Of a stretch of DNA of 64,000 nucleotides, positions 1 to 11,195 are shown piece after piece. Source of the DNA: Calycina herbarum (taxonomy: Eukaryota > Ascomycota > Leotiomycetes > Helotiales > Pezizellaceae). The notes beneath the pieces were generated by a model. The model was not told the origin of the DNA. It saw nothing but the letters and a program-made list of their open reading frames with translations, and made no database searches. The DNA lies in the NCBI GenBank assembly GCA_001414485.1, contig LLEY01000038.1:310001-374000 (forward strand). The letters are read 5' to 3'. Every line of letters begins with the position of its first letter. Position 1 is the first letter of the stretch. Position numbers and translations under genes: made by a program.

Positions 1-569
1 ACATATACCAGTAGTAAGATAAACTCTCGAGAACCGTCCTACTTATTCTTAGTAACACGACCTGTTTCGTATACCGTAAGCCTTATAATACGCTTTATCG
101 ATCGGCTGAACCCTATAAGAAACCCCTTCTTATCAAAGTTGTAGATGTTGTTAGCAGTTATATTATATTTCTTAATAACTCGTATAAGCTAGAGAAATAA
201 GACAATGTTAGCTTTCTAGGTATAAAGTAAGAATAAGAGGGGAAATAAGAGTAAATACTAAACAGAAGAAGAGCGTAAACATAGGCATATATTTAGCTAC
301 AACCCTTAGGTTCTCAATATTCCTTAGATGTCAAGGGTTACACCCGTGGAATAAGTCTCGGAGTACTCCAGCGACGCATTCACGTGACCTCGCTTGGCAA
401 CGCATGGACGTAACAGAACCTTCGAGAGTACCCTTGGCAGAACCCTCTAGAATGAGTTAACTGAGTATATAAGTTAGCAAGGACTCTGGCTTAGAAAGGA
501 CAATCGAATCTTCTTGTACATAGACACCTCTGTAGTTCAATTCATCAGTATTTGCTACAAGTCCTGACA
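1..569. other. AT-rich non-coding DNA
   Basis: No reading frame of note is visible. The sequence is AT-rich and looks like the remains of the transposon whose transposase fragment follows at 570-935. Around 340-440 it turns GC-richer, so RIP has not acted evenly. I found no terminal repeat that would fix the edge of the element. Confidence 0.4.
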
Positions 570-935
570 TTAGATAGCTACTGCGTAACCTGTCCTTATG
601 CCTCTATAGACAAAGTAGCCAGTCCAGTTCTTTCCTACTTTGCTCCTACGTATCTCTTCTACGAGGTTCTTAACAATAGAAGAAGTTGGTAGCATTCCTC
701 GGTCTATAAGCTTGTTGATCTGCCGAATCAGGACTTCCTCTTGCTCTATAGTAAGTGCTTGGTGGTAAACAGCAGTTGCCTCCCTACGTGTCTTAGTCAA
801 GCCTCTAATCCTTCGTGAGACAGCAGTACGGTCACAGCTATACTTCTTAGCAGCGTTAGAATAATTCTTAAACTCCCCTCTTTCATATGCTGCCACCGCC
901 AAGTTGATCTGGTGCGATTTGTCTGCTCTAGCCAT
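570..935 (-). pseudogene. Pogo/Fot1-type transposase, N-terminal fragment
   Basis: The frame opens with an ATG (MARADKSHQ...) followed by a psq-type helix-turn-helix: the stretch AAYERGEFKNYSNAAKKY resembles the fungal consensus in which a short repetitive segment leads to a recognition helix ending SRRIRG. A second, CENP-B-like helix-turn-helix follows (LTIEQEEVLIRQINKLIDRG to about KNWTGYFV). In this family these two domains bind the terminal repeats, and a DDE catalytic core should come next. The frame stops after 122 residues and no DDE core is seen, so this is a truncated copy. The same frame is open upstream to about 1138 and encodes a coiled-coil-like segment (SRLEECQRQIAEQQREISYY), perhaps the end of another protein fused to it. 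The element is not one of the Pot2-like pair at 10.3-14.0 kb. Confidence 0.6.
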
Positions 936-1138
936 AGTTAAAGTGGTGATGGTAGAGTAAAAAAGGGGGGTTTTGAAGTGGGCTTTTGCCAGGGACGTGT
1001 ACTGACTAGGGACGTCGGTTAGCCGTTTAGAATTTGTCTGAGCCTCTGACAACTTTACATTGTAATAAGAGATCTCTCTTTGTTGTTCCGCGATCTGCCT
1101 TTGACACTCTTCTAGGCGCGATGTGAGTACGGCATCTT

Positions 1139-4100
1139 AAGCTGCATCCCTGACCGACCTGCTCGTCTGGGCTTGACTCGTCGCTTAATGAGTCTGATCA
1201 TAGTCACGTTGCTGTTGTGATACGCCACGAGTATCCACAGCTACCCCCTCTATCCTATTACTATAACGGCCGGCCTTAGGAGGTAGTAGTGGGATGCGAA
1301 AGAAAGAGAGCGTAATATCTCGCTTAATAAATAAATCTGTAACGTACTTACTACTCTCTAGTATTTTACAAATATTATATAAGAAGAAATAAGGAGCGCA
1401 ATCTTAGAGTGCCTAGTTATATAGTCTCCTATACCTTTGTTTTACCTTAACATTCGAGAGCGTGGTAGTCTAGACCGGTGGCCTAAGGAGTTCTTACTAC
1501 CTACTACTAATACAGGCTAGAAGCTGGCAGTGGCCTATGATTTCTGATTCGAGATTATAATTGTATCTGCCCAGCGGCCTAGCTATTGTAAGCATGTTCC
1601 TAGCATACTCTCGATCTACGTCAGCGTTAAGAATACTAGTAATTATATAGGACCTAAATCTAAGGGCGTTTGCGAGTCTAGCAAATTCCAAGAGGCATTA
1701 GAGGTCTAGGCTAATACTTAGCACCTTTTGTTTATTATCCGACTTTGGGACGAGGTTTATAAGGCGATGAAAATTTCGTATAGCAAACATCTATAGTTAG
1801 ACGTACGTTATCTTAAATCTCTCGTCGTCGCCTGTCTATATATCGCTATATTCGGTTAACCTATCGGCGCTCTCTAATACTATATAGTCTCCTCTATATC
1901 TACGCTATATATATTATATTACCTCTCTTATATAATACTCTATTAGGTTGATAAGCGTCTATATTACTTTTGTATAGTTTTCTAGGTATAAGGAATCCTT
2001 AGTAAGCGTCTTAATTAAGAGGATTATTCTATTAATAGCGATAACGTTTTATAGTAGTTCTAATCTTTTGATATTATTATATAATAATAGAAATACACTT
2101 TTGCTTTTGATAGCTTAGGTAATAAAGTCTTTGTTAGCTAATAACGTTTTAAAGGCCCTCTCTTTAAATAGCTCTATAGTCTTAGGATCTAGATTATATA
2201 TAAGCTCTTCGTTACTGTCGAGTATAGAGGTCTAGACGTACTTAATATAGTCTAAATATCGTATTAGTTCCTGAGATAGTATATTAGCGTTATATATACT
2301 AGAGGAGTTATATCTACTTTATTATATCTAAGCGATTTATACTAGTATAAAGTGCTTTTCTAAAAAGATGCTTAGAGGCCGATAAATAGTCTTAGAGATA
2401 TAAAGCCCTTGTATAAAGCTGGCCTCTTCTTTATAGCTTTAAGGTTATTCTCTACGTTCTTTAACTACTACGCTGTCCTCTAGTTAGGCTCTATATCTAG
2501 GAATCGGAAGACGGTTCTATCGTTGTATAGAATCGACTTGATATTATAGTCTTACTCTTATATACGACACTTGATGTTCTATCTCTCTGTATTACTATAA
2601 GATTTACTTATATTAGCGTTAAAAGCTTATACGTACCTTTATTATAGAGCTCGACTACCTACTACTTATTATACGGATAGATATACTGCTTTATAGCTTC
2701 TAATCGATGCTGTCTATAATAATACGTTAAAAGAGCGTCTTCTAGAAGGTGAAGACGCTTGATATGCCCCGCGTCTTGAAAATCACTAATCGTTAATTCG
2801 GACCGGGCTAGGGCGGTAGTAAGAACCGGCTAAGAAATTTCAGCCTTAATACGGTTTCCGCAGACGTTCGGAAAGCATCCTCGAAGTCTGAATTCTCTTA
2901 GCTAGTACTCGGTCTTTCTTAGTTTAGTAGCTATTATGTCTTATTTATATTTATATCTTCTCTACCCTAGACTAGAATCTATTTCCAGACTATAATAATG
3001 TTTAGCTATTCGCTACCGCTGTACTTTATTAGTCTAGCAGTTTTCCGTAAGTAGAATATTCTACCTCAGATGTTAGTAGAGTACGGTATTCTACTAGTAG
3101 AATATTCTAAGAGTAGGAATATTCTACGTATAGTTTCAGCTGTATCTCAGAGTATTCTATCAGTAGAATATTCTACTTAAGATATCAGCTAAATCTTAGA
3201 ATACTCTCACTAGTAGAATATTCTACTGACGGAATACTCCGAGATTTAGCTGATATTTAGATAGAATATTCCTATACGTAGAATATTCTACGTAAGATAT
3301 TAGCCGTGCCTTAGAATATTACGCTAACGGAATACTCTATCTAAAGAGTCTTAGAAGTTTCTATAAGAATATTCTAATATGTTATTAATTAGGATTAAAA
3401 TTCGTTTAGTTATAATATAAGCTGATATTTGCTACTCTTGTCTTTCTTACCCGCGTAAGAATTCTACGTAGTATAATAGTAGATTCAGCTCTTATTTTAC
3501 TTATTAATAAGTTCTTACTATCTCTCTCTGTTTTATTACCTAGACTATTAGTAAACTTTCAAGGGCGGTAGACTAAACAGGTACTTACTTATAAGTTAAC
3601 CGAGGTAGAGTATATATAGCGAGGTAAGAGTTAATTAAGGTTAGTAGAACAGTCTGTAATAAGCAAGTCCTTCCTAGCAAATCAGTATATAGACAGCGAA
3701 ATATATAGTTTAATCTAAGTAAGCGCTGTCTTTCTAAAGTTTTAATAACGAGGAGTTATCTATTATTAATTTGCTATAGGTTTATAGGCGTTTCGAATTA
3801 TATACTAACTCTATACTATACTTCAAATAGACTATGATTCTATAAAACCTAGCGCTGCCTTATTAGCTAAATAGAAGGTAATAAGATAATACCTACCTTA
3901 GAAGCGATATCTAAGCGAGCTACGAGTATATAGCGCTTAAGAGATATAGACTAAGACTAGAATATTAAAAAGGAGTTATTAGCTATTAAGTAACTAACTA
4001 GCGCCTTAGATCCTGCTCTTAACTATAATTATATTAATAGTAGCTTCGAGTTCGGAGGTATCTAAGTAAGGCTCGTAATATATAAGTTAATACCAGGCGT

Positions 4101-5557
4101 TATTCAGATTAATACCTTAAAGACTATAAGCGAATAGAATATATTACGTATACTTAAATATATTAATATTATCGGCTTTAATAATAGCAACTCTAGTATC
4201 AGCTATTAGCTACCTACCAACGCTGATAACTACGATAATGATCCTAAAGGACAGTATAAGCTATATATCTCGAAACCCCTATTATCTATCACCGTTGTAG
4301 CAGCGGCAGCTTAATATCCATAGTCTGTCTTAGACGTATATAGGATATATAAAGATATAGGTTAAGTTAAAGAGGCTACGGGATACTTTGTACTAACTAG
4401 TAGAGATCTTGAACGCACTTAAGTTTCTAGCTAATTATAACCTATCTCGTAGTAATTTTACTACTAAGTATATACTAGTTACTAGAGAAGGATTTAAGCT
4501 TAGTAAGTCCTAGAATATCGCTACTTAAGATTATACTAAGAATAATCCAGCAAATATCTACCTTCGTAAAGCTGTAAAGGCTAATACTAATATACGAGAT
4601 CTTTAGTTAGTTAGACAAATATTAAGAGATGTCTTAATTAGGAAGAGCTGCGTCCCAGAAAACGTAGAGTGGCTCGACTTCTACACTATTATAATAGAGG
4701 AGATAGCTTTCAACGAGTATCGTGATATTTTGCCTCGACTGCTCTTTGAACACTGGCTAAAAAGTAGCGGAGAGTATGAAACGACATCTCAGGATGACAG
4801 ACTTCGCGGAATCGCTTATCTAGTCAGCCAGAGGCAACGAAATACCTTCTAATAGTAAGCATCTCTGTGATATCAGGTATTGCATAGGGTTGCTGCACAT
4901 GTCTTGATTTCATTGGATAGCTTGGACTAGGATCATTCACTAGGAGCGTTAGAAAATGGAATAGGTGCAATCTAACGTCTATCCATGCGTAACGAGAAAC
5001 CACCCGTGCCGAGAAATCTTTTGGGTACTTCACCTTCAAACTGAAGAAAAAACTGATAAAATATAGGCGCGCCTAGATTTTTGTACTAGCTATGTTCTAT
5101 AGTCAATCCTAAACACATTGAGACCATTTACTAAAGGAAAAAATTATACAAGCTTTTGTCAGCTTAATTTATAGCATGCCTTCGCTTGAAGTCTATAATA
5201 TAGTTCCTTTCCTCAATCTCCACCCTAGTACTTCTCTCACTTCTACTTTCCATATAGGGTGTTACCTGAGTTATATATATCCAATACCATGCATGAAATC
5301 ATTTTCAAGCCTTGTGGCGGTTATACTATACAGATTTATCTGAACTCGCCACGCAGATCAGTACTTCCGCCGAAGTGGCAAACCATTTTTGGAGTAGCGG
5401 GCTGAATTCTACTTAACCCTCCGAAATCTAAGGATCTGATCGTTTCCCCGCTATGACATCATGCTAGTGCATGAGTGGGAGGAGAAAGTTGCGGGGTCGA
5501 CAGGGATAGAGACTTGGTCTGATATTTGACAACTTTGTGGGAGAGCTTAAATTCTGT
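1139..5557. other. RIP-degraded AT-rich block without intact gene
   Basis: About 4.4 kb of AT-rich sequence with stop codons in all frames. TAG and TAA are very dense in both orientations, as expected where RIP has converted CAA, CAG and TGG codons. I could not name the source element. From about 4700 onward the composition returns to normal, but no convincing gene appears before 5560. The stretch holds the palindrome cluster listed at 3052-3290. Confidence 0.5.
3052..3290. repeat. Cluster of TAGAATATTCTA palindromes
   Basis: The perfect 12-base palindrome TAGAATATTCTA occurs five times, at 3052, 3098, 3164, 3214 and 3279. Degenerate copies (GGAATATTCTAC, TAGAATATTCC, GTATTCTA, GGAATACTC) lie between and after them, to about 3380. 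A larger inverted repeat encloses the middle copy: AGATATCAGCTAAATCT at 3179-3195 against AGATTTAGCTGATATTT at 3242-3258. Each palindrome contains the GAAnnTTC core used by heat-shock factor, but the setting is a RIP-degraded block. Subterminal transposase-binding sites are at least as likely. Confidence 0.7.
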
Positions 5558-5559
5558 TT

Positions 5560-6505
5560 GGTGTAGGCTAAAATGCCTCAAAGACGCGCCGAAGTATTGA
5601 TTTTAGCGCTGCAGATATTTCCATTTGGCTGAGATATCGTGACCGGAGCAGTTTTGTGTGCCATTTCAACTACGTACAGCATCAGCAATGTACGATCAGC
5701 TCTTTGCAGCTCCTCAGCCGAGTAAAGATCAAAATTCCCGCCGGAAAGCGCCCTTCAGAGTTCTTCTAGATGGCAAACACGAGCATCACCTCATAATATG
5801 CGAACTGAGGTTACAGTATCCGACACCCTACGCAATCTTATCAAGGCAATATTGCAGAAGCAACAAGACCAGGATGTAGAAAAGGTAGGCCACCTTGCTG
5901 AGCAAGTGCGAAAGCCAGCTACTCATGGATTTCAAGGGGGGGGGGGTGACAAGGGGTTCCCCTTCACAAGTAAGGTAGCTCCCGCGAGAAATACGGGAGT
6001 GACAAGCCTCAAAAAATGAGACAGCGGAATGCCACGCCATTAAGGAATACCGGCGCGAGCTTCGAGAAACGATAAGGATGTACCGAAACCGTTCCACTTC
6101 GAATTTCTACATCTCTTCATGTTTGCGAAACAGCAATGCCATGTACGCTCGATCATAAAGAGCACGGGTCAAATTGATCTCGAAGGGTGCCGAAATTGCC
6201 ATTTTCACGGAGCATCTTCTGAGGCAGTGTTCTTTAGATGGATTCGGGAGCAATTTGGGGGTTTAATGGATGAGGTTCAAAGCCCTTTCGTTTCGAGATC
6301 ACCTCGAGATAAGTGCATAAAACCTCTATTTGACTTTCCCAAAGCGACAGTCGATTATCCTTCTGAGGCTGGACTTCCCCATATCGTGTGCCCTCCATGT
6401 AAGGAAATAGCACGATACTTATGCTCTAATTCTTTGCTAGGTTCGACAGCCACATTGCTTCCAGAACTAAGGAGCCTCCGATCAATGCTTTCGCTCTCAT
6501 CCTAA
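5560..6505 (+). pseudogene. Relic of a multi-frame fungal gene, function unknown
   Basis: Normal codon composition returns here and three frames take turns carrying protein-like sequence. One reads TLRNLIKAILQKQQDQDVEK (5830-5890). A second, with CHAIKEYRRELRETIRMYRN, covers about 6020-6150. A third, running to the stop at 6503-6505, reads RSIIKSTGQIDLEGCRNCHF and continues through a Cys-rich segment (CRNCHFHG, CPPCKE). The frame changes near a poly-G run at 5937-5946 and near 6150, with no clear splice sites, so I read this as one gene broken by indels. The family is not recognised. The composition resembles N-terminal regions of large fungal NACHT/STAND-like proteins, which is only an impression. 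Its stop codon overlaps the stop of the convergent TRK gene by two bases. Confidence 0.4.
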
Positions 6506-9053
6506 TCTCTGTACATCCGCATCGCCTCCGTCCTCCTCAGATCTTCTGTTTCAAGAGTATTTTCCCCCTCATCACCCAGCTCTTCGTTCGGAAGCAAGAT
6601 GGCGCGGTCAAGTCGGTAGGGTAAACCGCGGTGACGGCCACGAATCATCATGGCGCAGATCACGAGCTTGCTAAATGTGGTGAATTTGCCGGTGAGAGAG
6701 GTGTTTACCTCTAGATGGCCAAGGGAGAGGCCGACATTGCCGCTGTGAGGTGTGGAGGTTTAGCTTTTGCATCAAAACTCCAAGGGAACAAAGAACATAA
6801 TATGCACAAAGAAGGAGATGGAAGTACATACTATGCAGAAGTAACCTCAAAAAAGACCGGGAAAACAGCAAATGCCCAAAGATCATAAATCAGCCAGTTA
6901 TTCATGCCACCAATTGAAGAACTTCGGTTGAAAAAGGCAAAACATACCGACTGACTGGTATCCATAATCTTCTCCGCCTCTGCAACACAAATGCAGAAGA
7001 TGCCTAGGAAAATATACCACAGATCAAAACTCAACTGATTCCTCAAATGCGTCATCACGTAGCTCTTCACGCCACCCTCCTCGTTGTACTCCTTCATTTC
7101 CTCTGGGAAAATGCCCAGACTCCTTTCCTCATACGTGTTGGACGCACGAATGGCGATGGCAATAGGATATACGGAGATGTACATCATGACCAGGAGCGAG
7201 AATTGTACGGCTGGATTGACGGTTGCTAAATTGAAGGTCGAGGTTCCTGTGTGGCGGGATGAGGCGGCTTGAAAGATGGCTGCGAGGATACGTCGGCCTA
7301 GGGGCAGCACGGTGAGGGTTTCGTTGTTGGGGTCGAGGGCGACAATCAGAATAACATCAATGAGATTGAGGGCAAATAGAATACCGAACAGTATCCATGT
7401 GGGACCAGTGGGAAAGAGAAGCGTGCAGCAGCGGCGCGGATGATCGAGGAGGAAGTGCAGAGATTCTTGAATTGACGAATTCTTCGGCGAGAGCTTCGCC
7501 ATGAGCCATATGACTAGGCGGAGGAAAACTGGTGCGAAGTTGTGGCCTGCAAAAGCTAGGAATATCATGACGAGTAGGGGAAAGGTAGCATCGTTGAAGG
7601 AGATCATGGAGTCAGGGGTAAGAGTGAAGCCGAGATTGTCGACCATCGTTTGTGCGGAGTAGAAGGCCCTGCAAATCAAGTCAAGAAGTCTTCTCTAGTC
7701 GGAAATTGAAGAGTACTCACCACCATATTTTGTTTTGGCCAGTCGATGCAAGATAATCGGTATACTTGGCAGGTGCATACTGAACCCATCCAACGAGGCA
7801 AATTGCACCGAAAAGATGAAGACCGAAAATATAGCCTATATCGTCAGCCAAGAGTCTTATCATAACCAGTCTGAACCCTACCGATGCATATTTTAAGAAG
7901 TAATTTTAAAGCCCGATACTCAATCCCACCCAGCTGCTCACGGTCCTCCGGCAACAGACTGAAAAACTGCGAGTTGCGGCCTACGATTGCTTGAGATGAG
8001 ATCCGAGGTAAGTCCAACTCTGTTCCGCCGACTTCCCGTGAATCTCCAGCGGTACGACTCTGTGGTTGAGCTCGGGAGGAACCGATAACGAACATAGAAG
8101 ATGCAACTCGTTCGACGGACGTGGCTTTGCTCATACTGCGGGCTTTCCGTTCTCGTGGTTGACTAGAGCTTTTCTTCGGCATGCTTCCGTCATCTAAATA
8201 GGTTAAAGATATGCACAGAGGGTGGCATTGGAAAGAGTCTTTACCGTTATCGATGGAGATAGCATCGGGATCAATCTCTGTCATTGCAAAACCTGTCTCG
8301 GTCAGATAACACTACTCCTCTTTATCAAGTGTTTTTCAGGGCCAACCTTGGTCTGTGTCTCTTGGGGATGGAACATGAATGGCCTTGGAATTACCGGTAG
8401 TAAGACGTGGATCATCAGCAAATGTGATGACAGCTGCTCTTTGCATGGTATCATCATTGATTGTACTGCCACGCATAACTGTCAGCCATCACCCATCAAA
8501 CAGGAGTTCAACATACTCAGTCCGTACAGAGTTTTGCTCATTAGGCAGGCTGATCTGAGCCTCTCTATCAAGCTCAGCATTTCTTGCGGTAGAATCAGCA
8601 GCCGGTCCAGGTCTCAATAGCGGGAGTGCTAAAAGTGCATCAGCGTTCGGGAGAACTTGAACAGGAAATGGTAGCAGTACCAGCTTCCTTGAGCCTCTTC
8701 TCAAACCAATACAGACGAACAGCAATGACGATAATATTAATAAAACCCATCTGTGTGATGATAGGGATGAAGTAGATGACGAGCTGCTGATATGTCTTCA
8801 TTTGTTTGACGTCGACTGTGTTCAAGCCTGATTCTGTGGAACCGCTGGCGCCAAAGAAATAAGCGTCGATGGCGGCCATGTTCCCGTAGGGATAGATGAT
8901 GATAAAGCTGAGGATTCCGGCGAGGATAATATACGCATCTGTTCGGATCAGATGATGGATAGGAATAGAAGGGCAACACGACTTACAGTGTAAAGTAAAG
9001 AAATTTAAATTTGGCAGCCAAGGCCTCACTTTCTTCCAATTAATGATCCCCAT
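6502..9053 (-). CDS. TRK-type high-affinity potassium transporter
   Basis: Plasma-membrane K+ uptake protein of the TRK/HKT superfamily. The model has nine exons on the minus strand: 9053-8987, 8938-8681, 8628-8517, 8465-8347, 8292-8245, 8193-7882, 7835-7721, 7668-6832 and 6742-6502. They sum to 2109 nt and encode 702 residues. All eight introns (46-89 bp) have GT...AG ends. The four membrane-pore-membrane repeats each keep the filter glycine: STESGLN (Gly60), NLGFTLTPDS (Gly357), SSRHTGTSTFN (Gly485) and SAYGNVGLSLG (Gly624). The large cytosolic loop between repeats 1 and 2 is short and spread over exons 3-6. The start is the ATG of MGIINWKKVRPW, which leads directly into LNFFTLHYAY, typical of fungal TRKs. 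At 6876-6947 there is a possible unspliced intron (see findings). The gene is tail-to-tail with the relic at 5560-6505 and lies 285 bp from the divergent cluster's RING gene, reading in the same direction. No disabling mutation is visible. Confidence 0.93.
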
Positions 9054-9337
9054 TATGGTGCGCTTCTCCGACTTGACTTGTCTGTAATTTCAAAGGCAGG
9101 CGCTTGAAAACTGCGTCAAAATCCCCTCCTGCAAAAAGGGACAACAAACTGTCTGGATTATTTCGAGAACTTTAAATCTTTCGCGGCGCTTGGCAGCGCA
9201 ACAGGTCACGAAAAAGCGTTGCGGGATTTTCTGCACACTATGACCTATCATTACAGTGGTGTGCAACAGGTTTGCACCCCATGTCCGTTTTTACCAAGCT
9301 AGTTAAGCCTTATTTAGGGGTTCGAGGAATAAATAGG

Positions 9338-9923
9338 TTACTCCCTCCTGCATATCGGACAAGTTCGAGCACCTTTGCTTTGAGAATGCCAGTCATCTGC
9401 GCAACGAGAATGGAAAACATGCAAACATTTCAGGCCGCGGATAAGGTCTTCATCCTGAATTTCTTCTAAACAGATGGCACTTAATACCTTGTTAGCAACT
9501 ACAATAGTCCGGTATTTGGAGATCAAGCTCACCAAATTGCCCGTTCCCATTCCGCATCCCTTACTCCAGCCTCAAGAACGCCCGACGTTTCTCTCCATTC
9601 AGAGTAGATAGTTGGAACTCCCTTTGGTTGAACATGACAAGTACACGAAATCTGAGAACCCGCCGTCTCAATACGACCACCTCTGTGACTGTTCGGTCTC
9701 CGTCGCTGTATCACCCAAGAGCTGCAACTTATTAGCTTGCGATTTTAGAGTGATGGCGGAGAACATAGACGTACATGATCGCAAGCGAGAAAGCCAACGC
9801 AAGAATGACACCGACGAAGACTAGTGGAGATCGATTCGGAGATTCCGATGGTGGAGCAATGTCCATATCTCCCGGCGAGCTGACATTTGCAGCTTCAAGA
9901 TCTCTGTAGGCCATAATTATCAT
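9338..9923 (-). CDS. Small membrane RING-H2 finger protein (putative E3 ubiquitin ligase)
   Basis: Three exons on the minus strand: 9923-9775, 9721-9533 and 9479-9338 (480 nt, 159 residues). The introns are 53 bp each, with donors GTACGT and GTGAGC and branch sites GCTAATA and GCTAACA. Residues about 32-52 form one hydrophobic span (PLVFVGVILALAFSLAIISW). The C-terminal RING-H2 is complete only after splicing: Cys113-x2-Cys116, Cys131-x-His133, His136-x2-Cys139 and Cys153-x2-Cys156, ending CPICRRE. The first Cys codon is split by intron 2, which supports the model. Proteins of this layout are ATL-like E3 ligases that ubiquitinate membrane cargo. The substrate is unknown. It lies between the TRK gene and the transposon-filled divergent promoter of the ENA ATPase, and resembles the RING gene at 21904-22672 in layout. 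Confidence 0.85.
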
Positions 9924-10291
9924 TTAGCTCTTTTCGAAATGGGTTTAATTGTTTACAGCGTGCTCTGTATTGAATGGTTTCAGTAAGATCAAAGCATGGG
10001 AACCGCTCCATAGCTATAAGCTATGTGATGTTAGGTCCAGAATATGTCATTTGCATTGCCCCTCTTGCCCGCAAGTGTGGGAATGCATGAATGGAAGACC
10101 AAGAGAATACTGATCACGCTCTATGTAAGGAGACCTTGGGATTTTCTTGAGTCTCGTTGCGAGCTACTTGGCAACATGTGACTGTTGCACATCGGCTGTG
10201 TGTCTTCCAGTACTCAACATCGCCACGTATATGAAGTGTGTCAGAAGTCTTGGACGATTTTATTGGCGCTGACACAACATTCTTACTTCTA
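9924..10291. promoter_or_regulatory. Left part of the divergent promoter between RING and ENA genes
   Basis: About 370 bp of unique sequence between the RING-H2 start and the left end of the Pot2-like transposon. No coding sequence is seen. With 14017-14558 it would have formed one intergenic region of roughly 0.9 kb before the transposon inserted. No specific operator could be identified. Confidence 0.4.
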
Positions 10292-11195
10292 ACGTACTTG
10301 ATAAGTAAGCAGTCCGGACAAGTACGCGGTCCAGCACCCCCACCAAAATACCGCGTTCTACACTTTGAACTAAGATAACTCAACAACCAACCATCAAAAT
10401 GTCTAATACAGAAGGACGAATTATACTTGCTCTTCAGGCCTATCGGCAGAACCGATTTTCAAGCTTACGAGCCGCTGCACGCGCGTACGATGCCCCATAT
10501 ATAACCTTACGTCGGCGGAACCAAGGAACCCCCTCTCGATCCGATTTTACCTCTCCTAACCTAAAACTCACTTAAACCGAAGAAACCGCACTTATTAAAT
10601 AGATATTATCTATAGATATACGTAGTATGCCTCTAACAAAGGCTCTTATATAACAGATAGCTGAAATACTTCTTATAGAACGCGTTTAGAACGCGTAAGC
10701 TAAACAACTCGAAATAGGTAAACGCTAGGTATATAACTTTATAACCCGACATCCTAAACTTAAATCACGATATAATCGAAAATACGATTATTAGCGAGCA
10801 AAATACGAAGATTCTAACGTTATTAGAGCCTGGTTTCAGCTTATATAGAATATAATTATAAAATATAGAATTCTAGATAAGGATATATATAACTTTAATA
10901 AAACAGGCTTTTAGATAGAAGTAATTTCTATAGCAAAAGTAATTATAGCTATAGAGAGGAATCGTACGATTATAGTTTAACCTAGAAATCGCGAATAGAT
11001 TATAGTTATTAAGTTAGTTAATTCTACTAGATAGGTTCTTCTAATAATAGTTATTTTCAAAAGTAAGATATAATAAAAGAGCTAGTTTAAGACCTTGTCT
11101 CTTAATTAGATAATTAGAGTTAGTAAAAACAGATAGATAATAGACGAATTAGGTCTTACTTAGCTTAAAAAGGTCTTTAATCTATATATATAATA

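Noticed and set aside
3052..3290. CRISPR array
   Set aside because: The repeats are short palindromes at irregular spacing in a fungal nuclear genome. No unique spacers or cas genes are present.
3052..3290. Functional heat-shock promoter
   Set aside because: The GAAnnTTC cores fit, but there is no intact gene nearby and the block is RIP-degraded, so I list it only as a possibility.
7047..7272. Two small plus-strand ORFs
   Set aside because: They are shadows of the large TRK exon on the minus strand.
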